Origin: Caballeronia novacaledonica
GTDB lineage: Bacteria > Pseudomonadota > Gammaproteobacteria > Burkholderiales > Burkholderiaceae
Reading direction: 5' to 3'
Assembly (NCBI RefSeq): GCF_900258035.1
Contig: NZ_OGTP01000002.1
Location: 372,001-436,000, forward strand
Length of the DNA stretch: 64,000 bases
Shown here piece by piece: positions 17,727 to 25,380 of this stretch. Every line of letters begins with the position of its first letter. Position 1 is the first letter of the stretch. Both the position numbers and the translations under genes were made by a program. The notes beneath the pieces are model-generated. The model was not told where the DNA came from. It did no database searches and was given only the letters and a program-made list of their open reading frames with translations.

Positions 17727-18190
17727 CGGCCGCGCACATTTTCGATCGCGAGTGGATCGCCGCGCGCATTCCGCACAGCGGCGCGATGTGTCTGCTGGAT
17801 GGCGTCGTCGCGTGGGATGCGCAACACATCCGCTGCGCCGCGACGAGCCATCTTCGCGCGGACAATCCGCTGCGCTCGAAGGGGCGGCTCGCGTCGGTGT
17901 GTGGCATCGAATACGCCGCGCAGGCGATGGCGACGCACGGCGCGCTCGTCGGCGACGAAAGCAAGCGCCCGCGTGTCGGCATGCTGACGAGCGTGCGCGG
18001 CGTGCAAACGCACGTCGACAGGCTCGACACGCTCGACGGCCCGCTCGATATCGAAGCCGAGCGCCTGGGCGGCGACGAGAACACGGTGCTCTACCGCTTC
18101 ACCGTTCACTGCGCCGGACGATTGCTGTTGAACGGACGCGCCGCCGTGATTCTCGACGCTGCTCAGGCTGCCGGTTTCGTCGCGCAATAA
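17723..18190 (+). CDS. Hotdog-fold 3-hydroxyacyl-ACP dehydratase (APE)
   Basis: A 155-residue hotdog protein of the FabA/FabZ-like dehydratase group typical of APE loci. The motif IPHSGAMCLLD near the N terminus includes the expected histidine, and CGIEYAAQAMATHGAL is the central helix with the acidic partner. With the dehydratase domain of the ligase fusion, the locus has two dehydratases, as studied APE loci do. It is the last gene of the right arm; its 3' end overlaps the convergent methyltransferase by 28 bp. Confidence 0.84.
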   Translation: MTAAHIFDREWIAARIPHSGAMCLLDGVVAWDAQHIRCAATSHLRADNPLRSKGRLASVCGIEYAAQAMATHGALVGDESKRPRVGMLTSVRGVQTHVDRLDTLDGPLDIEAERLGGDENTVLYRFTVHCAGRLLLNGRAAVILDAAQAAGFVAQ

Positions 18191-18939
18191 GCGGAGAAAA
18201 TGCCGAGCTCGACGTCGCGGCGCACGTTCACGAAGCCCGCGCGCTCGATCGCCGAGATGACCGTGTCCGGCGGCACGCAAGCCTCGATCGTGTCCCAGTA
18301 ATAGCGCATCAGCTCGACGCTTTCCCCTTTCTTCCCGACGATGCGCGCGATCATCGGCACGACGCCGCGCATGTAGAACTTCAGTGCCGCGACGCCCATG
18401 CCATGCGCGGGCCGCGTGATTTCGAGCACGCAAAGGCGTCCGCCGGGCGCGAGCACGCGAAAATATTCATCGAAGGCTTTGGCGAGATCGCCGACGTGGC
18501 GCAGCGCGAAACCCATGCTGAGGAAGTCGTAGGCGGCGCTTTCGCACGGCAGATCCTCCGCGGTGCCGATGCGCGTCTCCACGCCAACCGGCAAATGCGC
18601 CTCGCCCACCATGCCCGGACTCGGATCGACGCCCGTGACGAGCGCCGGATCGCCCGTGATCGCGACTGCTTCCTTCGTGACGATCCCGGTGCCCATGCCG
18701 ACGTCGAGCACGCGCATGCCACGCGCGAGACCCGCCGAACGCAACGCCCGGTTGCGATACCACGGGCCGGAGCCGAAGGCCATCGCGCGTTCGATGGCGT
18801 CGTAGTCCGAGGCGGTGCGATCGAACATGCCGCGCAGCCAGAGACGCCTTCCGGATTCGTCGGCGTAGTAGGAAGTGAGCGGCTCGTGCGGGGCTTTATG
18901 GTCGATCGGGTCGATCTCTTCGCGCCGGGGTGAAGTCAT
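18163..18939 (-). CDS. UbiE/COQ5-like SAM-dependent methyltransferase
   Basis: A 258-residue methyltransferase with motif I VLDVGMGTGIV and the UbiE-style segment DFLSMGFALRHVGDLAKAF. Such enzymes C-methylate quinones or related aromatics. It is too divergent at the N terminus (SYYADESGRRLWLRGMFDRTA) for me to call it ubiE itself. It is convergent with, and overlaps, the last APE gene by 28 bp, so it could serve the pigment pathway from the opposite strand or be independent. CAGGAG precedes the ATG. Confidence 0.78.
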   Translation of the reverse strand: MTSPRREEIDPIDHKAPHEPLTSYYADESGRRLWLRGMFDRTASDYDAIERAMAFGSGPWYRNRALRSAGLARGMRVLDVGMGTGIVTKEAVAITGDPALVTGVDPSPGMVGEAHLPVGVETRIGTAEDLPCESAAYDFLSMGFALRHVGDLAKAFDEYFRVLAPGGRLCVLEITRPAHGMGVAALKFYMRGVVPMIARIVGKKGESVELMRYYWDTIEACVPPDTVISAIERAGFVNVRRDVELGIFSAYCATKPAA

Positions 18940-19002
18940 CGCGTCTCCTGTGACTGTTCGTGTGCCTGCAAGCCGCCGTGCACGTTTTTATCACAGGACA
19001 GT

Positions 19003-19698
19003 TCATTCGGCGATCGCGGCCAGCACTTCCGCCGTCGCACTCGCGACGACCGCTCGCGGCGCGGCGATATCGGGTGCGGGCAACGCCAGCGTCATCGCCT
19101 TGCGCGCGCGCATCAGCGAGTTGCGCACGCGGCGCTCCGGGCGGCTGAACATGCCGCCGCCGACCAACGCGACGAACGATGCGATGAGCGGCACCGCGAG
19201 CAGCATCGTCGCGAACTTGAAGAGACCGAGTTTCAGCGGACTTTGCGACGCCCACGCGGACCACGCGATCGCGAATCCCATGTAAGCGACGCCCGCCGGC
19301 GCACCCGCCAGTTCGGGCATGCCGATACGTTGCGCGAGCGGCATCGGAAAAATCAGAACCAGGAGGACGATGCTCGACATCGCGTGAACGAGCAGCGCGC
19401 GCCGCTGCTTCAGGAGCCCGGTGACCGACCAGAACGCGAGCACGAGCACGAAAGGCGGACACGCCGCCACCACGGCGGCGAGCGCGAGATAGACCACGAC
19501 GCCGCTCATCAGATTGCGCAAGTAACCTTCCGACGACGCGTAAAACACCATGTACCCCGCCGCCATCGCCGCCACGCACGCGACGAACGCGATGATGCCA
19601 CCCTCTCCCGCCGGCGAAACGGCGAGTCTCAGCATTAGAAGACTCGTGAAGCCGATCAGAAAAATCAGGAACCGCACAACCGAAAAACGCTGCTTCAT
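19003..19698 (-). CDS. Polytopic inner-membrane protein of unknown function
   Basis: A 231-residue protein with about six hydrophobic segments: FLIFLIGFTSLLMLRLAV, IIAFVACVAAMAAGYMVFYA, a segment around VVYLALAAVVAA, one around LVLVLIFPMP and others. It ends in an Ala-rich soluble tail. I do not recognise the family. A GGTGAGG purine stretch precedes the ATG. The gene runs toward the UbiE-like methyltransferase with a 63-bp gap, so the two may be co-transcribed. Confidence 0.65.
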   Translation of the reverse strand: MKQRFSVVRFLIFLIGFTSLLMLRLAVSPAGEGGIIAFVACVAAMAAGYMVFYASSEGYLRNLMSGVVVYLALAAVVAACPPFVLVLAFWSVTGLLKQRRALLVHAMSSIVLLVLIFPMPLAQRIGMPELAGAPAGVAYMGFAIAWSAWASQSPLKLGLFKFATMLLAVPLIASFVALVGGGMFSRPERRVRNSLMRARKAMTLALPAPDIAAPRAVVASATAEVLAAIAE

Positions 19699-19960
19699 AC
19701 CTCACCCCTTTCCCCGGATGGTGCGAGCGGTCGCCGGTACGGTCGCTCTGCCGCGCGCCGGTGGCGTGGCGCGCCGCTGCAGACCTTATGGCACCTGTCT
19801 TCGCCCATCTATCGCTCGCGTCCGCATTCGAATGACGGATCGCGCGCTCAAAAGCGCCGCCGCGAATAGCCTTTCGGTCTTTCGCGGTCGACGTCTCTTT
19901 ATCGACGGGAAAACGGGGAATCTTTAGCCCGTGTGCGTCGGGCTTCGGCGGGGATGAATG
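19699..19960. other. Intergenic region between membrane protein and flavin reductase genes
   Basis: No gene seen. On the minus strand, a short hairpin (AGCCCG at 19926-19931 with CGGGCT at 19939-19944) lies 17 bp after the flavin reductase stop and is followed by A-rich rather than T-rich sequence. It could be a weak terminator. Confidence 0.35.
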
Positions 19961-20542
19961 TCAGCGCGTGAGCGGCTTCGCGAATTCCATGGACGACGCG
20001 CGCACGAACTTGCCCGCGCCCAGATGGTGGATCGTGTGCAGCGGCTGATTGGTTTCGTCGATGTTCCAGTGCCCGTCGACGAACACGCGCGAATCGGCGG
20101 CGGCCGCGACGACTTCCGCGAAACAGGTGTCGTAGGCGTCTTCCGTATGCTTTTCGTCGATCAGTTTGCATTCGAGCCACGCCGCACAGCCGGTCTCGAT
20201 GAGCGGCAGGCCGAGCACCGGCCCTTCCATCGTTTCGATGCCGAAGGCTTCGAACTTGTCGATCTCGCGGCCGCTCGTCGAGCCGACCGCGTACGTGACG
20301 TCGATCATCGCCGCGCCCGGCACGATCACGCCGAACGTGCCGCTCGCCGCGGCCAGTTCGCGCGTGTAAGTGCGCTTGTCGATCACGACGGCGATACGCG
20401 GCGGCGTGAATTCCACCGGCATCGACCAGGCGGCGGCCATGACGTTGCGGCGTGAGCCGTGCGCGCTGGTGACGAGGACGGTCGGTCCGTGGTTGATGAG
20501 ACGGCTGGCGTGCTCCAGCTTGACGGGACGAAAGTGGCTCAT
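19961..20542 (-). CDS. Flavin reductase-like (FMN-binding split barrel) protein
   Basis: A 193-residue protein of the flavin reductase-like domain family. N-terminal PTVLVTSAHGSRRNVMAAAW and PPRIAVVIDKRTYTREL are the usual FMN-binding strands, and the C terminus has the dimer-arm type sequence HTIHHLGAGKFV. Members reduce flavin with NAD(P)H or act directly on small substrates; the partner here is unknown. No good ribosome binding site precedes 20542, and a second ATG (20554) lies within the GCATGCAAAG repeat unit. The 5' region therefore overlaps a dispersed repeat. Confidence 0.8.
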   Translation of the reverse strand: MSHFRPVKLEHASRLINHGPTVLVTSAHGSRRNVMAAAWSMPVEFTPPRIAVVIDKRTYTRELAAASGTFGVIVPGAAMIDVTYAVGSTSGREIDKFEAFGIETMEGPVLGLPLIETGCAAWLECKLIDEKHTEDAYDTCFAEVVAAAADSRVFVDGHWNIDETNQPLHTIHHLGAGKFVRASSMEFAKPLTR

Positions 20543-20550
20543 GGCTTTAT

Positions 20551-20595
20551 GCATGCAAAGGACAATTCGCGTGATTGTATGTGGCATTCAAAATG
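20551..20595. repeat. Dispersed GCATGCAAA repeat, site 1
   Basis: GCATGCAAAG at 20551 and GCATTCAAAATGC at 20584 are related units exactly 33 bp apart. The pair lies in the gap between the divergent flavin reductase and PadR genes, just upstream of the PadR promoter. Confidence 0.6.
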
Positions 20596-20634
20596 CGCGC
20601 GTCGGTGGGTGGTCGAATCCGGTTCGAGATTCGC

Positions 20635-20690
20635 TTGACAGACGCTCTTACGATATATATCTTTAGATATGTTTTACGACATATCTGGAG
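20635..20690 (+). promoter_or_regulatory. yqjI-like promoter with PadR-type operator
   Basis: A perfect -35 (TTGACA, 20635-20640) is followed after 17 bp by TATCTT (20658-20663). Three ATATCT/AGATAT half-sites overlap and follow the -10: ATATCT-TT-AGATAT (20657-20670) and AGATATGT-N6-ACATATCT (20665-20686). The ATGT/ACAT core is typical of PadR-family sites, so autorepression is likely. GGAG (20687-20690) is the ribosome binding site. Confidence 0.75.
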
Positions 20691-20697
20691 TGTTCCT

Positions 20698-21429
20698 ATG
20701 AAATCCCGTTGCTTTCAACGCGCGCGTGAAGCCGGTTTCCGCGCATTCGGATCGGCTTTTCCCTTCGATGCGCCCGAGTGGGCCGAGCGCTCGATTTTCG
20801 AACGCTGGGGCATGATCGGCCGTCATCGCCACGGTGGCGGCGGTCGTTTCGGCGGCGGCCCCGGTGGAATGGGCGGCATGGGTGGATTCGGCGGCGAAGA
20901 CGGCATGCCGCGCGGCCGCAAGTTCTCGTCCGACGATCTGCAACTGCTGCTGCTCGCGATGCTCGCCGAAGCGCCGCGTCATGGCTATGAACTCATCAAG
21001 GCGCTTGAAGACCGCTCGAACGGCTTCTACGCGCCGAGTCCCGGCATGGTCTATCCGGCGCTCACGTATCTGGAAGAACTGGGCTATGCGACCGTCGAAC
21101 TGGAAGGCAATCGCAAGCGCTACGCGCTCTCGGATGCGGGCCGCGACTATCTCGCGTCGAACCGCGAGCGCGTCGACATCATGCTCGCGAAGCTCACGCA
21201 TTTCGCACGCAAAATGGATCTCGTGCGCCGCGCCTACATGGGCGAGGAAGTCGACGACACGGCCAGCGACAGCGCCTGGGCGCCCGAGCTGATCGCCGCG
21301 CGCCGCGCGCTGAAAAAAGCGCTGCTGTTGCGTACCGATGCATCGCCGGACGAGCAACGCCGCATCGCCGCGATCCTTGCCCGTGCGACGGCCGAAATCG
21401 AACAGAATCCCGCGCCGAAGCAGGTATAA
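20698..21429 (+). CDS. yqjI: PadR-family metal-responsive regulator (YqjI-like)
   Basis: A 243-residue regulator. Residues 41-66 are His/Gly/Met-rich (GRHRHGGGG and GGMGGMGG), resembling the metal-binding N terminus of E. coli YqjI. From about 78 comes the PadR winged helix (LQLLLLAMLAEAPRHGYELI, SPGMVYPALTYLEELG), then a C-terminal dimerisation helix region. E. coli YqjI represses the neighbouring yqjH siderophore-reductase gene and responds to nickel and iron. The same neighbour follows here after 16 bp, which supports the assignment. This N-terminal region has far fewer His/Cys residues than E. coli YqjI, so its metal response may differ. Confidence 0.85.
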   Translation: MKSRCFQRAREAGFRAFGSAFPFDAPEWAERSIFERWGMIGRHRHGGGGRFGGGPGGMGGMGGFGGEDGMPRGRKFSSDDLQLLLLAMLAEAPRHGYELIKALEDRSNGFYAPSPGMVYPALTYLEELGYATVELEGNRKRYALSDAGRDYLASNRERVDIMLAKLTHFARKMDLVRRAYMGEEVDDTASDSAWAPELIAARRALKKALLLRTDASPDEQRRIAAILARATAEIEQNPAPKQV

Positions 21430-21445
21430 AAAGGAGCCATTCACG

Positions 21446-22276
21446 ATGACAGATTCCATCCTGCAAGACCGGCCCGATCTCGAAGTCACGCGCGTACGCC
21501 ACGCGCTCAAGTTCCGCCTGCTGCACGTTACGCGCGTGAAGCCGCTCACTCCGTCTCTCGTGCGCGTGACTTTCACGGGCGATTCGCTCGACGATTTCGT
21601 CAGCGCCTCCTTCGACGATCACGTGAAGCTGTTCTTCCCGCAACCCGGCGAGACGATGCCCGCAATCCCGCAAGCCGGCCCCGATGGCCCCACGTTCGAT
21701 CCCGCGAAGCCGCGTCCGATCGCGCGCGATTTCACACCGCGCCGCTTCGACCGCGAAGCGCGCGAGCTCGATATCGAATTCGCGCTGCACGAAGCCGGGC
21801 CCGCGACGGCATGGGCCGCGCAAGCCGCGCCGGGGCAGTGTCTCGGCATCGGCGGACCGCGCGGGTCGTTCGTGATTCCGACGCAGTTCGACTGGCATCT
21901 GATGATCGGCGATGAAACCGCGCTGCCCGCCATCGCGCGTCGTCTGGAAGAACTGCCTGAAGGCACGCGCGCCGCGACGCTGATCGAAGTTGCGGATCAA
22001 TCGGCGCGCATCGAATTCGATACGCGCGCCGATCTTTACGCGCAATGGCGCTATCGCAACGAGAGCGAGCATCCCGGCGGCGCGCTGCTGCTCGCCTTGC
22101 GCGAAACCTACGTGCCCGATGGCGAAGGCTACGTGTGGGCCGCGGGCGAAGCCACGCTGATGCGCGCGGTCCGCAAGCTGCTTTGCGATGAACGCGGCGT
22201 CGACAAAAAGCGCATTCGTGCTTCCGCTTACTGGAAGCGTGGCGAGCAAGGCGTGCACGAAACGATCGACGGATGA
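21446..22276 (+). CDS. yqjH: Siderophore-interacting FAD reductase (YqjH-like)
   Basis: A 276-residue member of the siderophore-interacting protein family, which uses FAD and NADPH to reduce ferric-siderophore complexes in the cytoplasm. Visible elements are VRVTFTGDSLDDF, the FAD-binding RDFTPRRFD segment, GPRGSFVIP and the C-terminal VWAAGEATLMRAVRKLL plus SAYWKRGEQG. Length and motifs fit YqjH/ViuB-type proteins. AAGGAG (21431-21436) precedes the ATG. The gene is co-transcribed with the PadR regulator, so iron/nickel-linked control is expected. Confidence 0.88.
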   Translation: MTDSILQDRPDLEVTRVRHALKFRLLHVTRVKPLTPSLVRVTFTGDSLDDFVSASFDDHVKLFFPQPGETMPAIPQAGPDGPTFDPAKPRPIARDFTPRRFDREARELDIEFALHEAGPATAWAAQAAPGQCLGIGGPRGSFVIPTQFDWHLMIGDETALPAIARRLEELPEGTRAATLIEVADQSARIEFDTRADLYAQWRYRNESEHPGGALLLALRETYVPDGEGYVWAAGEATLMRAVRKLLCDERGVDKKRIRASAYWKRGEQGVHETIDG

Positions 22277-22346
22277 TTCGCTGAGCGCAAAACCGCGATA
22301 ATGGCGGCACGGAGACATTCAACGCTCATCAAACGGTGGCGCAACC

Positions 22347-24092
22347 ATGACCGACACGTTCAAGAAAAAGCCCGCGCAATCAGGCGGCCTGCGCAAATCC
22401 CTGACGAGCTATGGAGACAACGGCTTCTCGCTGTTCTTGCGCAAGGCGTTCATCAAGGGTGCGGGTTATACCGACAGCGCGCTCGATCGTCCGGTGATCG
22501 GCATCGTCGATACGGGCAGCGCGTATAACCCGTGTCATGGCAATGCGCCGCAACTGATCGAAGCGGTGAAGCGCGGCGTGATGCTGGCGGGCGGCTTGCC
22601 GATGGACTTTCCGACGATATCGATCGCCGAATCGTTCTCGCAGCCGACGAGCATGTACTTGCGCAACCTGATGTCGATCGACACGGAAGAGATGATTCGC
22701 GCTCAACCGATGGACGCAGTCGTGTTGATCGGCGGATGCGACAAGACCGTACCGGCGCAACTCATGGGCGCGGCATCGGCGGGCATTCCCGCGATCCAGC
22801 TCATCACGGGCTCGATGCTCACGGGCGCGCATCGAGGCGAGCGCGTCGGCGCATGCACGGATTGCCGCCGCTACTGGGGCCGTTTTCGCGCGGAGGAAAT
22901 CGACGCGGAGGAAATCGCCGCCGTGAACAATCAACTCGTCGCGAGCGTGGGCACCTGTTCCGTGATGGGCACGGCAAGCACGATGGCCTGTATCGCCGAA
23001 GCGCTCGGCATGACGATGCCGGGCGGCGCATCGCCGCCCGCGGTCACGTCGGATCGCATGCGCATCGCCGAGCTTACCGGCACGCAAGCGGTGCGGATGG
23101 CGCACGATGACCTCAGCATCGACAAGATCCTCACCGCCGAGGCATTCGAGAACGCGATGCGCGTGCTGCTTGCGATCGGCGGCTCGACGAACGGCATCGT
23201 GCATCTCACCGCAATCGCGGGACGCATGGGTTATGACGTCGATCTAAAGGCGCTCGATCGCATGGGACGCGAAACGCCCGTGCTCGTCGATCTGAAGCCG
23301 TCCGGCTCGCATTACATGGAGGACTTCCACAAGGCGGGCGGCATGGCGACGCTCTTGCGCGAATTGAAACCGCTGCTCAACCTGAACACGTTGACCGTAA
23401 CCGGGCGCACGCTTGGCGAAGAGATCGAAGCCGCGGGGCCGGCATTCGAGCAGGATGTCGTGCGTCCCTTCGACAAGCCGATCTATCCGCAAGGCGGCAT
23501 CGCGGTGCTCGAAGGCAATCTTGCGCCGGGCGGCGCGATCATCAAGCAATCGGCGGCGGATGCGAAGTTGATGGAGCACGAAGGCCGCGCGGTCGTGTTC
23601 GAGAATGGCGCGGATCTCGCGGCGCGCATCGATTCCGACGATCTCGACGTCACGCCCGACGATATTCTCGTGCTGAAGAACATCGGACCGAAGGGTGCGC
23701 CGGGCATGCCGGAAGCCGGCTATATCCCGATTCCGCGCAAGCTCGCGGTGAAGGGCGTAAAGGATATCGTGCGCATCTCCGACGGACGCATGAGCGGCAC
23801 GGCCTTCGGCACCATCGTGCTGCATGTGACGCCGGAATCGGCGGTGGGCGGACCGCTCGCGCACGTTCGAAGCGGCGATCGCATTCGGCTCAGCGTGTCG
23901 AAGCGCGAGATCAGCCTGCTCATCAGCGATGAAGAACTCGCTGCGCGTGCGAAGGAAGCGCCCGTTGACGTGCCGGGTGCGGATCGTGGTTATCGGAAGT
24001 TGTTTTACGACACGGTGACGCAGGCGGACAAGGGCGTCGATTTCGATTTTCTGCGCGCAACGCAGACGCGAGGCGTGATTCCGCGCGGATGA
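22347..24092 (+). CDS. IlvD/Edd-family dehydratase (sugar-acid dehydratase-like)
   Basis: A 581-residue Fe-S dehydratase. Cysteines that could ligate the cluster lie in GGCDKTVPA, in ACTDCRRYWGRF and in GTCSVMGTAST. The family motifs SYGDNGFSLFLRKAFIKGAG and GRMSGTAFGTIVLHVTPE are also present. This pattern is that of the aldonate/xylonate/arabinonate dehydratase branch more than biosynthetic IlvD, so the likely substrate is a sugar acid. No other pentose-catabolism gene is adjacent, so a dihydroxy-acid dehydratase role cannot be excluded. It stands alone with a weak ribosome binding site. Confidence 0.82.
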   Translation: MTDTFKKKPAQSGGLRKSLTSYGDNGFSLFLRKAFIKGAGYTDSALDRPVIGIVDTGSAYNPCHGNAPQLIEAVKRGVMLAGGLPMDFPTISIAESFSQPTSMYLRNLMSIDTEEMIRAQPMDAVVLIGGCDKTVPAQLMGAASAGIPAIQLITGSMLTGAHRGERVGACTDCRRYWGRFRAEEIDAEEIAAVNNQLVASVGTCSVMGTASTMACIAEALGMTMPGGASPPAVTSDRMRIAELTGTQAVRMAHDDLSIDKILTAEAFENAMRVLLAIGGSTNGIVHLTAIAGRMGYDVDLKALDRMGRETPVLVDLKPSGSHYMEDFHKAGGMATLLRELKPLLNLNTLTVTGRTLGEEIEAAGPAFEQDVVRPFDKPIYPQGGIAVLEGNLAPGGAIIKQSAADAKLMEHEGRAVVFENGADLAARIDSDDLDVTPDDILVLKNIGPKGAPGMPEAGYIPIPRKLAVKGVKDIVRISDGRMSGTAFGTIVLHVTPESAVGGPLAHVRSGDRIRLSVSKREISLLISDEELAARAKEAPVDVPGADRGYRKLFYDTVTQADKGVDFDFLRATQTRGVIPRG

Positions 24093-24165
24093 TGGAGCGC
24101 GGCATCACGACGTCCGACAGGCACCTCGTCCAGCGATGCGACGAACGCGGCAGTATCGGCGATGA

Positions 24166-24210
24166 GCATGCGCGGACCATTTGCATTCAATATGTCGCAT
24201 GCAAGATGCC
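24166..24210. repeat. Dispersed GCATGCAAA repeat, site 2
   Basis: GCATGCGCGG (24166), GCATTCAATATG (24183) and GCATGCAAGATGC (24197) form a cluster of three related units, 17 and 14 bp apart. They lie upstream of the exported-protein gene at 24278. Confidence 0.55.
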
Positions 24211-24277
24211 GATCCGCGCGCTTCGTTTTAAGATAGCCACTTCTTCGCAACCGGCTCGATGCGCCAGGAGCGGCAGG

Positions 24278-25114
24278 GTGTTTCTATTCAAATGTGGACA
24301 TGGCGCGGCGCTGTGCCTGAGCTTCGCGTTGGCATGCGGAACCGTGTGCGCGCTTGCAGCCACACCGCGTGCTGGCCAGGCGGCGAGTGCCGTGGAAGCC
24401 GCGAGCGGCATATCGATGCAAGGCATCATGTCCGCCGATGCGCTTCCGCCCAACTTCACCGGCGACGATCCCGAGCACGTCCGCGACGCGCTCGCGGGGC
24501 ATCCTGCGCCGGGACAGCCGGCGTCGATCACGAACCGCGTGCGGGCGTTTCTCTCGCGTCCGTTTCGCAAGCCGCAAGGCGCGTCCGCGCCTGCGGGCGC
24601 CAGTCAGCCGCCCGGGCAGACCGATCGCACGTTCACGTTCGTGATTCCGGTTTCGTATGGCGTGCGCTATTTGTCGAAGAAGAAGGTGCTTTCGGTGAAC
24701 GTGTCACTGGCGGCGCCCGAAAATCCCGACGCCATTCTGCTCAAGCAGACGGTGAAGGGGCAAAGCGGCCGCAAGCTCGTCGTCGCGCCCGAGGCCAAGG
24801 AGAAGGGCTTCGTTCAGACCGTCGACGTCATCCAGTTGAAGCCGGAAAGCGGCCTCAAGACGACCGTCAGCGGCCGTGTCATGCTGCCGCGTTTCGATCA
24901 TGAACGCGGTAACGGCGACTTCGCAATCGTGCTCATCTGCTCGCTCGCGCCACCCTATCTGACCGACGACATCGAGCACAGCGCTCCCACCGACGAAGAG
25001 CCCACGGACATCACCCGCAGGACATCGACGTTGAATGGAAGGGTCGACGCGGCGTGGCTCATCGACAGCAAGGAAGGCACGATCATCACGAAGCGCTTGC
25101 ACCTCGTGAAATAG
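24278..25114 (+). CDS. Exported protein of unknown function
   Basis: A 278-residue protein starting at GTG 24278, chosen because AGGAG (24266-24270) sits 7 bases before it. A longer open frame upstream runs through a repeat cluster and looks non-coding. The N terminus is a signal peptide (hydrophobic ALCLSFALACGTVCALAA). A Pro/Ala/Gly-rich linker follows, then a probable beta-rich domain beginning at FTFVIPVSYGVRYLSKKKV. I do not recognise the family. Probably periplasmic. Confidence 0.65.
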   Translation: MFLFKCGHGAALCLSFALACGTVCALAATPRAGQAASAVEAASGISMQGIMSADALPPNFTGDDPEHVRDALAGHPAPGQPASITNRVRAFLSRPFRKPQGASAPAGASQPPGQTDRTFTFVIPVSYGVRYLSKKKVLSVNVSLAAPENPDAILLKQTVKGQSGRKLVVAPEAKEKGFVQTVDVIQLKPESGLKTTVSGRVMLPRFDHERGNGDFAIVLICSLAPPYLTDDIEHSAPTDEEPTDITRRTSTLNGRVDAAWLIDSKEGTIITKRLHLVK

Positions 25115-25328
25115 GTCGGAGTAGACGACTTTGTCTACCTGTCCGTCAGCATGCTCGCACCATCGCCAGGAACTTGACATCACGCGCGAACGCATGAGCG
25201 GACGTCCGTGCGAAACCATCGCGACCCGAACGACTACAATCGAGTGCGAACACGCTCAGCGCTATTCATCAGATGCACGTCATAGGCAAATGAGCCCTTG
25301 AATCACGATGTTTTCGATGCGAAGCGTC

Positions 25329-25362
25329 GCCATTGCCGCGCGCCAGATCGTGCGGCAATGGC
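25329..25362. promoter_or_regulatory. Perfect 11-bp inverted repeat before the diguanylate cyclase
   Basis: GCCATTGCCGC (25329-25339) and GCGGCAATGGC (25352-25362) are exact inverted copies separated by 12 bp. The repeat ends 7 bp before the GGAG ribosome binding site (25370-25373) of the next gene. It could be an operator or a leader-RNA hairpin controlling translation. Confidence 0.5.
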
Positions 25363-25380
25363 GTCACGCGGAGAACCTGA

